Assembly (NCBI GenBank): GCA_930990965.1
Contig: CAKNRQ010000004.1
Coordinates: 29,312-93,311, forward strand
Direction of reading: 5' to 3'
From: an uncultured Clostridia bacterium
Lineage (GTDB): Bacteria; Bacillota; Clostridia; Oscillospirales; Oscillospiraceae
DNA length: 64,000 nucleotides
A program made the position numbers and the translations under genes. Each line of letters begins with the position of its first letter. Position 1 is the first letter of the stretch. This document shows, in pieces, positions 1 to 8,847 of this stretch. Below the pieces are notes generated by a model. The model was not told the origin of the DNA. It did no database searches and saw only the letters and a list, made by a program, of their open reading frames with translations.

Positions 1-471
1 CTTGAAGTTCTCGTTTTCCTTTTCGTAAACTTGCTCCAGGAGGCCGCCGAGGAAGGCCACCCGGTTTTCGTCTCCACCTATGGCAAAACTGCTTTCCAGG
101 TACGAGTCCACGATCATGCAGGCGTTCCCGGGACCGACAACGTTTATGCCCATTGAGATCACGTTGGCGTTGTTTATCTGAGCGGCTTTGAACGCGGCAA
201 AGGCACTTTCGCAGGGAACGCAGTATATGCCCTTGTGCTTGTTCGCCACGATGGCGACGCCAGCGCCTGTGCCGCAGAATAGAATGCCGCGGTCATACTT
301 TTCCTCTATGAGCGTTTTGCAAAGGGCTGACGCGGCCTCAACGTAGTAGACCTCGCTGTCCGAGTCCTGGGCTCCGACATCCGCTACTGTGTGGCCCAGC
401 TCGACGAGATGCGCCTTTACAGTTTCTTTCAGTTCGACTCCAAACGGATCTGACGCTATAACTATTTTCAT
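1..471 (-). CDS. RpiB/LacA/LacB-family sugar-phosphate isomerase (partial)
   Basis: The first 157 codons are present and the 3' end lies beyond the left edge. The protein starts MKIVIASDPFGVELKE and carries the family's CGTG-x-G-x2-I-x-ANK block, including the cysteine that acts as catalytic base in RpiB. RpiB-type enzymes interconvert aldose and ketose phosphates. Two usual features are changed: the N-terminal Asp-His is Asp-Pro here, and the His/Arg segment after the CGTG block reads AQINNANVIS. This suggests a substrate other than ribose 5-phosphate, for example a tetrose or pentulose phosphate. It is the last visible gene of the leftward TRAP/sugar-acid operon, about 100 bp behind the binding-protein gene with a hairpin between. 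Family is clear; substrate is inferred only from context. Confidence 0.85.
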   Translation of the reverse strand, partial: MKIVIASDPFGVELKETVKAHLVELGHTVADVGAQDSDSEVYYVEAASALCKTLIEEKYDRGILFCGTGAGVAIVANKHKGIYCVPCESAFAAFKAAQINNANVISMGINVVGPGNACMIVDSYLESSFAIGGDENRVAFLGGLLEQVYEKENENFK

Positions 472-497
472 TTTTTCACGCACCTTATAAAGGGAAT

Positions 498-536
498 ATT
501 GGGGTGGATTTGAGTGGCGCTCAAGTCCACCCCAAT
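498..536 (-). terminator. Hairpin between dctP and the RpiB-like gene
   Basis: Arms ATTGGGGTGGA and TCCACCCCAAT extend to a 17-bp stem with one mismatch around a 5-nt loop. There is no strong T-tract on the minus strand. A hairpin directly behind a solute-binding-protein gene commonly protects its 3' end or attenuates read-through, which gives the binding protein higher expression than its neighbours. Assignment to that role is inference. Confidence 0.6.
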
Positions 537-570
537 AATTCGTAGATTGTTTGCCCTATGTGAAGGTTAA

Positions 571-1638
571 TTAACCGAGCTCGTTGTAAACGGACATGAA
601 CTCATTCAGGAAGTCTTCGCCAACCCTCTCGGCAAGGAAGTCGATGCTGGCCTGACGGTAGGCATCGTGCCACTGCTGATACTCCTCTTCAGTCGGGGTG
701 TAGATGGTCATGCCGCCCTCGTTTATGAGCCTTTCGGTGATGACTTCAGTCATATTGGCGCGGACGGTTTCTGCCTGCTCCTGCGCGTATACGGCGGCCT
801 CGTCGATGGCGGCCTGATATTCTTCGGGGAGGCTGTGGTAGAACGTGGCGTTTATGAAGCCGCATTCCACGGAGGCGGTGTGGTTGTCCATGACCGCGTA
901 ATCCTGGACCTCATAGGTTTTGTCCTGCCAGTAGGAGAAGATGGTATTTTCGTGGCCGTCAACGACCTTGTTGGCCATGGCCGTGTACATCTCGCCGCCG
1001 GAGATGGCAACCGGGTTGGCCGAGAGCGCCTCGACAATGGCTCTGTACATGGCGTTGTCCATGATGCGAATGGTCTGCCCAGCTATATCTTCGGGGACTT
1101 TGAGTTCATTCTTGCTGGAAGTGAAGCAGCGGAAGCCGCGGCAATAGCAGGAGAGTATGCGTATATCTGAGCTCTCTTCCAGCGGATCAAATATGTTCTC
1201 ACGCACCCAATCGGTGTTGGTCATCGCGTTTACGCTCTGCTCATCCTGGAACACGCCGGCGAGGTCAAACGCCATGAGCTTGGGCTCGTAGTTTGCCAGC
1301 ACGGAGAGCGCCTGGTTGCTCATTTCGACGGAGCCCGCGGAGACTGCGCCAGTGGTGTCGTCGGCAGTGCCGAGCTGGCCGCCGTTGTAGATTTCAACGA
1401 CGACGGCGCCGTCCGTCAGCTCTTCAACTTTTTCCTTGAAAGCGTCGCACCACATGACTGTGGGGGATTCTTCCGCAGGCACGCCGCTGGTGGAGTAGCC
1501 GAGCTTCAGGGTGTAGACGGCTTCGTTGCCGTTGGCGCTTGCCTCGGGGGCGGTGCTGGGGTCAGCGGACTGAGTGCCACACGCCGCGAGTCCAAAAACC
1601 ATAACGGCGCAGAGAGCCAGTGCGAGGATTTTCTTCAT
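571..1638 (-). CDS. dctP: TRAP transporter solute-binding lipoprotein, DctP family
   Basis: The 355-residue protein begins with a lipoprotein signal peptide ending in LAAC and would be tethered outside the membrane to capture a carboxylate ligand for the DctQ/DctM permease. The family motif region includes TIRIMDNAMY, holding the conserved arginine that usually pairs with the ligand carboxylate, followed by VVDGHENT, equivalent to the usual DGQEN segment. Length is normal for DctP. It is separated from the permease genes by the RraA-like gene, which is unusual, and lies downstream of a CAGGC/GCCTG hairpin near 1690-1711. Family assignment is confident. The substrate is unknown; the catabolic neighbours point to a sugar acid or related hydroxy acid. 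Confidence 0.93.
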   Translation of the reverse strand: MKKILALALCAVMVFGLAACGTQSADPSTAPEASANGNEAVYTLKLGYSTSGVPAEESPTVMWCDAFKEKVEELTDGAVVVEIYNGGQLGTADDTTGAVSAGSVEMSNQALSVLANYEPKLMAFDLAGVFQDEQSVNAMTNTDWVRENIFDPLEESSDIRILSCYCRGFRCFTSSKNELKVPEDIAGQTIRIMDNAMYRAIVEALSANPVAISGGEMYTAMANKVVDGHENTIFSYWQDKTYEVQDYAVMDNHTASVECGFINATFYHSLPEEYQAAIDEAAVYAQEQAETVRANMTEVITERLINEGGMTIYTPTEEEYQQWHDAYRQASIDFLAERVGEDFLNEFMSVYNELG

Positions 1639-1724
1639 TTTGTTTCTCCCTTTCTCTTGTTGTGTTGGTGGGTCACCTTTTTCATTTTCACAGGCCGCTG
1701 CGGCAGCCTGTTATTTCTGTGTTT

Positions 1725-2381
1725 TCAGTCTTCGATGAGCTGCTTGGAACGCTGTACGGCAGCAAGTTCTTCGAGACTGCAGTTGTTGTTGAGCGCATTT
1801 TCCATGCGCTTTTCATAGGCCATGTTGAGCTGGGCTTGACGCAGGACGCGGTCTATGTCCCGGCCGGAGACTACGAGCACGCCGTCGTTGTCGCCAAATA
1901 TCCAATCTCCCGGTTCTACGACCACGCCGCCGCAGGACACAGGGACGTTTATCAGCTCACGGGTGGTTCTCATGTTGCGCGGTGCGGGAGCTATGGCGCG
2001 GCCTTTGGCAAAGGTGGGGAGGTTCATGGTCCCTATGGTGTTGAAGTCCCTGACGTAGCCGTCAATGACAATGCCGTTGAGCTCATGGTTGCGTATGAAG
2101 TGGACAATGTTTTCTCCGATGATGTTGGCCGCCGACGGGACATTCCAGACGAGGACGTCGTGTTTGTTGCAGGTATCGACGACCTGAAACTGGTCCACGA
2201 TTTTGCCGGGATCGGTGATGATGTCAAACTGCACAGGTACTGCGGGGCCGAAAACGACCTGGTCGGGGCGGTTGGGGTATATCCCGTTCATCCAGCGTCC
2301 CACGCCGAGTTGTACCATGGCATCGGTTACACAGCCGGTCTCAATTTCGGAAAATATCTGCAGTCTCTCTTCATTTGTCAT
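1725..2381 (-). CDS. RraA-like protein (HMG/CHA aldolase or decarboxylase family)
   Basis: The protein has 218 residues, a normal size for the RraA fold. It contains GIVIDGYVRD, matching the family's DG-x-x-RD segment in which Arg and Asp bind pyruvate enolate and metal in 4-hydroxy-4-methyl-2-oxoglutarate aldolases, and GDWIFGDNDGVLVV, matching the G-D-x-x-x-D-x-x-G-V pattern. In a catabolic operon without RNase E context it is more likely a class II aldolase or oxaloacetate decarboxylase than a regulator of RNase activity. It sits between dctM and dctP, 18 bp from dctM. It could release pyruvate from a 2-keto-4-hydroxy acid made by the neighbouring dehydrogenases. That reaction is inferred. 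Confidence 0.85.
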   Translation of the reverse strand: MTNEERLQIFSEIETGCVTDAMVQLGVGRWMNGIYPNRPDQVVFGPAVPVQFDIITDPGKIVDQFQVVDTCNKHDVLVWNVPSAANIIGENIVHFIRNHELNGIVIDGYVRDFNTIGTMNLPTFAKGRAIAPAPRNMRTTRELINVPVSCGGVVVEPGDWIFGDNDGVLVVSGRDIDRVLRQAQLNMAYEKRMENALNNNCSLEELAAVQRSKQLIED

Positions 2382-2399
2382 AATATTGCCTCCTTAATT

Positions 2400-3698
2400 T
2401 CAACTGCCGTAGAGCAGGTTGGGAAGGAACTCGGTGAGAGGATCGAACATCGTGGTGAGGAATAGGGCTACGAAAGCGGCAATGCAGAAAGGCCAGATTT
2501 TCTTATATAGCACCGACAATTCGACTTTGCCGACATTGGAGCAGACAAAAAGCATCATGCCAACAGGAGGAGTGATATTACCGATCATGAGGTTCAGGCA
2601 GACCACCACGCCAAAGTGGACGGGGTCTATACCGTAAGCCATGGCGATAGGGTAGAGAATTGGCACGGTCATCAGCAGCGCCGGAGAGGCGTCCAGGAAC
2701 ATGCCCAGTATCAGCAGGAATATGTTGACGCAAATCAAGAACATGTATTTGGAGCTCACATATGTCATGAAGAAGTCCTGGATTACCTGAGATATGCCCA
2801 TGGTCGTGATAACCCAGCCCATAGCGTTGGATATGGCTATGATAAACATGACGGTGGCAGTGCTCTTGGCAGAGCGGATGCAGGAGCGGTAAAAAGACTT
2901 GAATGAAAGGCTCTTCTTGGCTACGGCTACAATTATGGCGTAGGCCACGGCGATGGCGGCGGTTTCGGTGGCTGTGGCCACGCCGAAGGTGATGAAGCAG
3001 AAAATCATGGCGACCATGATAAGCGCCGGAAGGGTTTCTTTAGCTGCGTTGAAAAGTTCTTTAAGCGTAGAGCGTCTTTCGCGCTTGGGATAGTTGTTTT
3101 TCTTGGATATATACCAGCAGTAGATCATATATGTGACGCCGAGCAGCACGCCAGGTATAATGCCGCCTGCAAACATGCGGCCTATGGAAACTGTTCCGGC
3201 GCAGGTTGCAAATATGATCATTATGTTGGACGGCGGTATGATAGGGCCGATAATGGCGGTAGCCGCCGTAAGGCAGGTGGACATGTCTCGGGGATAGCCG
3301 CCCTTGGTCATGAGCTCTATCTCGATGGGGCCGAGGCCGCAGGCGTCCGCTGTAGCGGAGCCGGACAGTCCGGCGAACAGCATGGAGGCCAGAGTGTTAA
3401 CGTGAGCCAGGCCGCCGCGCACGTGACCAACCAATGCGTCGCAAAAACGTACGAGGCTGTAAGTTATACCGCCTATGGACATAATGTCCGCGGCTAAAAT
3501 AAACAATAGTATGCAGAGATATGTGTATACGTCTGCGCCGCTGTAGAGCTTTTGTGGAATGATGCTGGGGTCGCCATCCAGCAGTACGAAGCCGAGCAGA
3601 GAGGCTGCGCCTATTCCAAATCCGACAGGGATGCCGGAGAACATTACTAGGATGAAAAAGCCCATTACAACAAGAGCAATCACGCCTATAGACATCAA
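2400..3698 (-). CDS. dctM: TRAP transporter large permease, DctM family
   Basis: This 432-residue, very hydrophobic protein is the expected size for DctM, the sodium-coupled transport subunit with about 12 membrane segments. The conserved loop region TAATAIIGPIIPPSNIMII is present, with its paired prolines. It lies 33 bp downstream of the small permease gene and 18 bp upstream of the RraA-like gene, so the three are probably co-transcribed. Together with DctQ and DctP it makes a complete TRAP system using the ion gradient rather than ATP. No truncation or frameshift is seen. Confidence 0.95.
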   Translation of the reverse strand: MMSIGVIALVVMGFFILVMFSGIPVGFGIGAASLLGFVLLDGDPSIIPQKLYSGADVYTYLCILLFILAADIMSIGGITYSLVRFCDALVGHVRGGLAHVNTLASMLFAGLSGSATADACGLGPIEIELMTKGGYPRDMSTCLTAATAIIGPIIPPSNIMIIFATCAGTVSIGRMFAGGIIPGVLLGVTYMIYCWYISKKNNYPKRERRSTLKELFNAAKETLPALIMVAMIFCFITFGVATATETAAIAVAYAIIVAVAKKSLSFKSFYRSCIRSAKSTATVMFIIAISNAMGWVITTMGISQVIQDFFMTYVSSKYMFLICVNIFLLILGMFLDASPALLMTVPILYPIAMAYGIDPVHFGVVVCLNLMIGNITPPVGMMLFVCSNVGKVELSVLYKKIWPFCIAAFVALFLTTMFDPLTEFLPNLLYGS

Positions 3699-3731
3699 GG
3701 TTTTTACCTCCTATCACAATAAAATTTGGGA

Positions 3732-4409
3732 TTACTCCTCGGGTTTATCGCTGTTTTCCTGGATTGCATGTTGAATTTCGGGCTCGTCAGCAAACTCGGT
3801 CTCAATCTCTTCGGCAAAAGCTTCAAGCCTCTCGGCGTCCTTATCCGAGTCGTCTTCGTGTTCAGGGAAGCCGCGAGTAGCCTGTGGAGCAAAGGCTGTA
3901 ACTTCACCGGCAAGGACGCCTACCATTTCCGTCAGCCACTCATATGCGAGAAGACAGCCGCCGACAGGTACTACCGAGTACAGTATGTTACCTGGAATGT
4001 TGAGCATGGCGCTGTGATAGGCCGCCCTCCTGGCCGCATACCAGAAGCCGTACTTTATGATGACAAACAGGACAATGCCTATTATGATTCGAGTAAAAAT
4101 ATAAATGACCAGACGGCCTTTCTTGCCGAACCGTGAATAGAGCAGGTCAACCTGCGCCATAGAACCCTCGCGGAAGCACATCGCCACAGCAATGTACGAG
4201 ATCCAGATGAGCAAGAAACGGGCCAGCTCATCCGTGAATGTTGCGGAGTAGTCCGACACCTTGACGATAACGTAGCGGTTTATGACCTGAAGCAGCACAG
4301 TAAGTACGCACAGGACAACAAAGCTGAAACTGATGGCAGAAATCGCTTTGCAGATGTAATTTGAACCCATGTGCAATACTCTGTATGTCTTTTTGAGCGC
4401 TTTTTGCAT
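3732..4409 (-). CDS. dctQ: TRAP transporter small permease, DctQ family
   Basis: The 225-residue protein has four predicted membrane segments in residues 15-175 and the LLIWISYIAVAMCFREGSM stretch typical of DctQ. It would partner with DctM in the membrane. It is longer than most DctQ proteins (160-190 residues) because of a strongly acidic cytoplasmic tail, roughly residues 180-225, rich in Glu and Asp. The tail's role is unknown. The gene follows the hydroxyacid dehydrogenase by 28 bp and precedes dctM by 33 bp. Confidence 0.92.
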   Translation of the reverse strand: MQKALKKTYRVLHMGSNYICKAISAISFSFVVLCVLTVLLQVINRYVIVKVSDYSATFTDELARFLLIWISYIAVAMCFREGSMAQVDLLYSRFGKKGRLVIYIFTRIIIGIVLFVIIKYGFWYAARRAAYHSAMLNIPGNILYSVVPVGGCLLAYEWLTEMVGVLAGEVTAFAPQATRGFPEHEDDSDKDAERLEAFAEEIETEFADEPEIQHAIQENSDKPEE

Positions 4410-4437
4410 TTACATTCCTCCTCCTTGATTTTATCGC

Positions 4438-5394
4438 TCATACGAGCCGGTTCCAGGGCTCTCGGCCTTCGAACACATCTATCACGGCCTTCGCGGTGGC
4501 GAGGCCGGTATCGCGGTAATTTTCGTAGGTTTCGCCTGAGGAATGCGGGGTGCCAATGAAATTGGGCAAGGAGAAAAGCGGGTCATTCAAATCAGCAGGC
4601 TCCTTGTTGTATACATCGGTGGCGTAGCCCCTGAGCTTGCCGGAGACCAGTGCGTCATACATGGCCTTGTTGTCAACCAGCGGCGCTCGGGCGGTGTTGA
4701 TGACATAGGCGCCGTCCTTCATTTTGGCTATGCTCTCCGCGTTTATTATGTTTTTTGTCTCGGGGGCGACCGGCAGGTGGATGAGGATATAGTCGCTTGT
4801 GCTCAACACCTCGTCCAGATCAGTGGTGATACGCGCACCCAGAGATTCTGCCAGCTCAGTTTTCAAGGAGCGGTTGTAGACCAGAATGTCTGTCTTAAAG
4901 CCTTTGAGTTTCTTTATGGTCTTTTGTGCAATGGCGCCAAAGCCCAGGACGCCTATCCTCTTTCCCGGCAGTTCATTGAATATGGTGCGGGACCATATAC
5001 CGGCTTTTTGGGTTTTGTTCAGCCGGGGAATCTCGCGTATAAGCGCCATCAACAGGGAAACTGTCATTTCAGCCACGGCATTGGAGTTGATGCCCGGGCA
5101 GTTCGTGACGTACACGCCGTGCCTTTTGGCTGCGTCGAGGTCTATGCTGTCATAGCCGACGCCGAAGCGGGCAATAACTTTCAGATTTGGAGCGTTGTCA
5201 AAAAGCTCGTCGTCCCACGTCTCTCCGTGCGCAATCAGCCCATCAATATCCCCGACAGCCGCCAGCATTTCATCCCTGGTGAACATCCGGCTGCCCCGGT
5301 TCATGACGACGTCGCAGCCGTAGCCTCTCAGCATTTTCAGGCCGTCAGAGCAGAGAGTTTCGTAATTTGTCGCTGTAATCAGTACTTTTTTCAT
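4438..5394 (-). CDS. D-2-hydroxyacid dehydrogenase (PGDH-like), copy 1
   Basis: This 318-residue NAD-dependent dehydrogenase has the Rossmann motif GVLGFGAIAQ near residue 150 and the catalytic Arg (INTARAPLVD), Glu (NKEPADLNDP) and His (GTPHSSGE) of the D-isomer-specific family. Such enzymes reversibly oxidise D-2-hydroxy acids to 2-keto acids. It is a tandem paralogue of the next upstream gene; both end in a shared FEGREP-x-NR-x-V tail. The pair probably handles two stereoisomers, or two steps, of the same sugar-acid pathway. Genuine 3-phosphoglycerate dehydrogenase is unlikely given the operon and lack of an ACT domain. Confidence 0.9.
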   Translation of the reverse strand: MKKVLITATNYETLCSDGLKMLRGYGCDVVMNRGSRMFTRDEMLAAVGDIDGLIAHGETWDDELFDNAPNLKVIARFGVGYDSIDLDAAKRHGVYVTNCPGINSNAVAEMTVSLLMALIREIPRLNKTQKAGIWSRTIFNELPGKRIGVLGFGAIAQKTIKKLKGFKTDILVYNRSLKTELAESLGARITTDLDEVLSTSDYILIHLPVAPETKNIINAESIAKMKDGAYVINTARAPLVDNKAMYDALVSGKLRGYATDVYNKEPADLNDPLFSLPNFIGTPHSSGETYENYRDTGLATAKAVIDVFEGREPWNRLV

Positions 5395-5431
5395 GAGTCA
5401 ATTCTCCTCCATCAACCATGCGCTGTGAAAC

Positions 5432-6382
5432 TCAGACCTGACGGTTTTTGGGCTCTCTGCCCTCGAAGAAGTCGATAATTATCTGCGATGTGGCGCGGCC
5501 ATAGTTGGCCATGCACTCATATGCATCGCCGGAGATGTGCGGCGTGCAGCAGTAGTCGTCATACTGGAACAGCGGGTTGTCGGCGCGTGGAGGCTCGTCC
5601 TCGAACACGTCGGTGCCATAACCGCCGATTTTGCCGCTGGCCAGGCCGCGGGCAACTGCCGCCTCGTCTGCGACCTTGCCGCGGGCGGTGTTGACTATGC
5701 ACACCCCGTCTTTCATCTTTGCGATGGTCTCATCGTTTATCATGTGGTAAGTGTCGGGGAAGAGGGGCACAGAGAGCGTCATGTAGTCGCTCCTGCTTAT
5801 GATTTCTTCAAACGACACAAACTCCACGCCAAGAGCGGCGGCCGCTTCAGCGTTGGGGTACTTGTCCCAGGCTATGATGTTGAGGTCGAAGCCGGACATC
5901 TTTTCTGCCACAGCCTGGCCGATGTTGCCGAATCCAAGTATGCCGAGCGTCCGGCCCGCCATCTCGTGAGTTATTACCCTGGGCCAGCCACCTTCCTGAA
6001 CCGCATAGACCTGCTGTGGAATTTTCTTGACGACGCTCAGCAGGTGCGCCACGGCGTGTTCTGCGACAGAATTCGCGTTGACTCCGGCGCAGTTTGCGAT
6101 GACGACTCCGTGGCGCTTGGCCGCATCCAGGTCAAAGTTGTCCATGCCTGTGCCGACCTTCGCAATGACCTTGAGCTTGGGAGCGGCGGCAAACGAGGCC
6201 TCTGTCCACGGCTCGTTGTCTGCCACCACGGCATCCACGTCTTTAATGTCCTCTATGAGCTCTTCCTGGGTGTACTTTCTGCCGTGCGGATTCATTTTGA
6301 GTTCAAATCCGTACTCACGAAGGGCCTGTACGCCAGGCCAGCAGTACTTTTCGTAGTTTAGCAAACAACATAACGCTTTCAT
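5432..6382 (-). CDS. D-2-hydroxyacid dehydrogenase (PGDH-like), copy 2
   Basis: A 316-residue paralogue of the following gene. It shows GILGFGNIGQ as dinucleotide-binding loop, an acidic residue after beta-2 (IIAWDKYP) that favours NAD over NADP, and the catalytic Arg (NTARGKVADE), Glu (FEDEPPRADN) and His (CTPHISGD). The spacing to copy 1 is 37 bp and to the kinase gene 54 bp, consistent with one transcript. The two copies diverge strongly in the N-terminal substrate domain, which argues for different substrates rather than a recent duplication. Confidence 0.9.
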   Translation of the reverse strand: MKALCCLLNYEKYCWPGVQALREYGFELKMNPHGRKYTQEELIEDIKDVDAVVADNEPWTEASFAAAPKLKVIAKVGTGMDNFDLDAAKRHGVVIANCAGVNANSVAEHAVAHLLSVVKKIPQQVYAVQEGGWPRVITHEMAGRTLGILGFGNIGQAVAEKMSGFDLNIIAWDKYPNAEAAAALGVEFVSFEEIISRSDYMTLSVPLFPDTYHMINDETIAKMKDGVCIVNTARGKVADEAAVARGLASGKIGGYGTDVFEDEPPRADNPLFQYDDYCCTPHISGDAYECMANYGRATSQIIIDFFEGREPKNRQV

Positions 6383-6436
6383 GTCTTTTCCTCTCTCTTG
6401 TAGTTCCGTTTGATATTTTTGCTATATAAACTCTTC

Positions 6437-7849
6437 TTATAGCTCGTTATAAAATTCCAAATATTTTTCGAACTTGTCTTTGTACATAGCTCTCTTGTCA
6501 AGGTCAGGCTCGATACATCCGGTGGGCGGCAAGGCGTAACCTTCTATGCTTTCTATGATTTTCAGTCTCTCCTTGGCCAAGATAACACCGCCCATGAGGG
6601 AAGCGTGCTTACAGGGGTCGATTTCTATCGTGCGGCCAAATATGTCCGCGCACATCTGGGACCAGAGCTTGGAGTTTAGTATTCCACCTGACAGGCGAAT
6701 GTGATCAGGCTCGCCGTGCTCTTGTATCAGGTCTAGATAACACTGATAGAGGTTAAAGAGAATGCCCTCTTCTATGCCGAGGTACATGTCGTACAGGTCA
6801 TGCTGCGGACAAAGGTTCTTGAAACCGCCCCTGATACCGTCCCGCCAGCCGGGACAGCGTTCGCCAAACACGAACGGAAGAAATACCGGGGTGTTTTGCA
6901 GCGTTTTTATGTCGTTTTCAATTTCGGAATATGTAACTTCATCCCCGAACGCCAGCTTCTTGAACCAGTCCAAGCAGTTGGTGGCGCCGTTAGTTGCCGC
7001 ACCAACGAGCCAGGTGGAAGGAGACCTGTAGCACCACGTCCTGCCCTGCGGCGATAGCTTTGGCCGTTCAGAGACCATACGCATGGCGCCACTGGTGCCC
7101 ACAGAGAAAGTCATTGTACCTGCGTGTAGCGCACCGGAGCCTGTGTGATTCAGTGCGCCGTCTGCACATGTTGCGATGACGGGTATTCCACTGCCAATTC
7201 CCAGCTTTTTTGCCGCCTCTTCGCAGAGAGTAAATTGGTCTCTATAAGTGCAAACCGGTGGCAACTGTTGGCGGGAGAGTCCCAGTTCTTCAAGCAGCGC
7301 TGCGTCATAAGTGAGCTCGTGTGTGTTCATAAGGCCGGAACCTGACAACATGCAATCGGTGACAGCCCAGTTCCCGGTTATGCGGCAGTTGTTGTAGCTG
7401 CCCTGGCCCATGGCACAGTATTTGCCCAGATCCAAGCTCTCTGATAGCTTTTTAAGCTTGAAAAATGGGTATATGGCGTTTACCATGCAGCCGGTAGTTT
7501 CATAGTACTGTTGGGTGTATGAGGCGTCGTCCCGGTATCGGGTGCAGAGCTCATCGCCCAAATTGTTCGACCACTGGTACATCGGCGTCACAGGGCAGAA
7601 TTTCTTGTCGAAGAGGCCTATGCTGTGCCACGCGCTGCACAGCGCTATGATGTCAACCCGGCGGCCCCTCACTATTTCCCGCCCCACGGCTAACATCTGT
7701 TCAAAAACGTGTTCAGGGTTAAAAAGCGTGAGCTCACCCGGAAAATCGGGTTCGTATGGGCGGGAGCACACGTCATAGCTCTCATGTTCGGTGTCATAGT
7801 ACATTGCCTTAGCCGATGATGTGCTGCACTCCAAAACTAGAACAAACAT
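6437..7849 (-). CDS. FGGY-family carbohydrate kinase
   Basis: The start at 7849 is chosen because AAGGA lies 9 bp upstream; an in-frame GTG at 7867 has no such site. The protein then has 470 residues and begins MFVLVLECSTSSAKAMYYD, matching the FGGY phosphate-1 motif (D-x-G-T-S/T-x-x-x-K), although the usual Asp is Glu here. SVGTSGAMRM is the phosphate-2 region and LSGGILNSKLWSQM the adenosine motif. FGGY kinases phosphorylate sugars, alditols or sugar acids such as xylulose, gluconate or erythritol. First gene of the operon; its product is likely the entry phosphorylation step. Substrate cannot be told from sequence. Confidence 0.88.
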   Translation of the reverse strand: MFVLVLECSTSSAKAMYYDTEHESYDVCSRPYEPDFPGELTLFNPEHVFEQMLAVGREIVRGRRVDIIALCSAWHSIGLFDKKFCPVTPMYQWSNNLGDELCTRYRDDASYTQQYYETTGCMVNAIYPFFKLKKLSESLDLGKYCAMGQGSYNNCRITGNWAVTDCMLSGSGLMNTHELTYDAALLEELGLSRQQLPPVCTYRDQFTLCEEAAKKLGIGSGIPVIATCADGALNHTGSGALHAGTMTFSVGTSGAMRMVSERPKLSPQGRTWCYRSPSTWLVGAATNGATNCLDWFKKLAFGDEVTYSEIENDIKTLQNTPVFLPFVFGERCPGWRDGIRGGFKNLCPQHDLYDMYLGIEEGILFNLYQCYLDLIQEHGEPDHIRLSGGILNSKLWSQMCADIFGRTIEIDPCKHASLMGGVILAKERLKIIESIEGYALPPTGCIEPDLDKRAMYKDKFEKYLEFYNEL

Positions 7850-7867
7850 ATACCAATATCCTTTCAC

Positions 7868-8260
7868 GACATCAGCGCAAGGCGTACGCTATAAAAAACA
7901 GCTCAGCCATAAGGCGTTGCTACAAATGGATTAAAAAATATAATTAGATAGAAATAAAATATTATTTTGCTAACAATTAATTTTATAGCATTTCATAAAG
8001 ATAAAATCAATCATTTTTGCGCTAGATAATATTTTTCAGCGTTTTAAATAGATTTGTTTTTGCTTATTTGTAATATTCGTTTAACAAAAAATTATAAAAT
8101 CCAAATTAATTGGTTTATTAATACAGATTTAGAAAAGAAATATTTTAATTATAAATGTAGCAATAAAAATATTTTTTCGAATATTTAAATAAAAAGGTAA
8201 TGCGATACAAATTGCAAAACTTAACTGCACAACAATTGAAATAAGTTGCATACAAAAAAA
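7868..8260. other. AT-rich leader/spacer upstream of the sugar-acid operon
   Basis: About 390 bp with far lower GC than the flanking genes. No convincing gene: a 66-codon open frame at 8129-8329 has no ribosome site and runs through a terminator hairpin. It contains the candidate operon promoter described separately. Otherwise I see only A/T runs. Confidence 0.6.
7982..8010 (-). promoter_or_regulatory. Candidate SigA promoter of the sugar-acid operon
   Basis: On the minus strand TTGATT, a 17-bp spacer and TATAAA. It would give a leader of about 125 nt before the kinase start. AT-richness of the region raises the chance of accidental matches. Confidence 0.5.
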
Positions 8261-8261
8261 C

Positions 8262-8299
8262 AAAAAAATAGCTGCCCTACTAAGGCAGCTATTTTTTTG
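8262..8299. terminator. Bidirectional rho-independent terminator
   Basis: Arms AAAAAAATAGCTGCC and GGCAGCTATTTTTTT surround a 7-nt loop, giving a U-tract in both directions. On the minus strand it ends the transcript of the secreted-protein gene at 8342-8821. Confidence 0.9.
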
Positions 8300-8341
8300 T
8301 TTTAAATTATTTGCTTGATAACCAAGCACGCTGGGGAGCTC

Positions 8342-8821
8342 TTAACGCAGTTCACCGACGGCTTCGTTGATGCTGAGGGTCAACACGTCGTCAAGCAGGC
8401 GCATGGTGTAGACCAGACCGTCTGCACGGCAGCTCCAGGAGAGCATGCCGGAGGCTTCGGATTCGGGAAGAGCCTGCATTTCGGTGCCGGTGTATTCAGC
8501 GACACGGTCCAGCCATGTTTCAACGCCGTCATCGCCGCTGTGCAGCCACACGGATACGGCATCTATAGTGCCATCGCCGCCGTCAAGCGCGTAAACTTTT
8601 ACGACTTCACCGTAGAGCTTGGTTTCATAAACCATACCCAGCTCGGTGGAGCCGTCTTCCGTGGTATACACTTCGCCTTCGCCGAACACCGTGCCGGCGG
8701 TGGAGTTGCCGAGCAGAGCGGCGGCGTCATCGAGGCTCAGCAAAGATTCGGCAGGCGCGCTGCCCATGAGCAGCATTACCGCAATTACGCCGGAAATGAC
8801 GGTGGTGAAAAGCCTTTTCAT
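8342..8821 (-). CDS. Hypothetical secreted protein
   Basis: A 159-residue protein with a clear signal peptide (MKRLFTTVISGVIAVMLLMG, cleavage near APA-ES). The mature part is acidic and mostly predicted beta with two short helices. I do not recognise a family. It follows the SLH/transglutaminase gene by 26 bp on the same strand and ends at a strong terminator, so the two are probably one transcript under TetR control. A role alongside the transglutaminase-like enzyme at the cell surface is inference from position only. Confidence 0.75.
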   Translation of the reverse strand: MKRLFTTVISGVIAVMLLMGSAPAESLLSLDDAAALLGNSTAGTVFGEGEVYTTEDGSTELGMVYETKLYGEVVKVYALDGGDGTIDAVSVWLHSGDDGVETWLDRVAEYTGTEMQALPESEASGMLSWSCRADGLVYTMRLLDDVLTLSINEAVGELR

Positions 8822-8847
8822 ATTGATTCTCCTTTACGGAAAAGATT

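Noticed and set aside
8129..8329. 66-codon hydrophobic frame on the minus strand in the AT-rich spacer
   Set aside because: Passes through the bidirectional terminator at 8262-8299, no ribosome site, and biased hydrophobic composition is expected from A/T-rich DNA.
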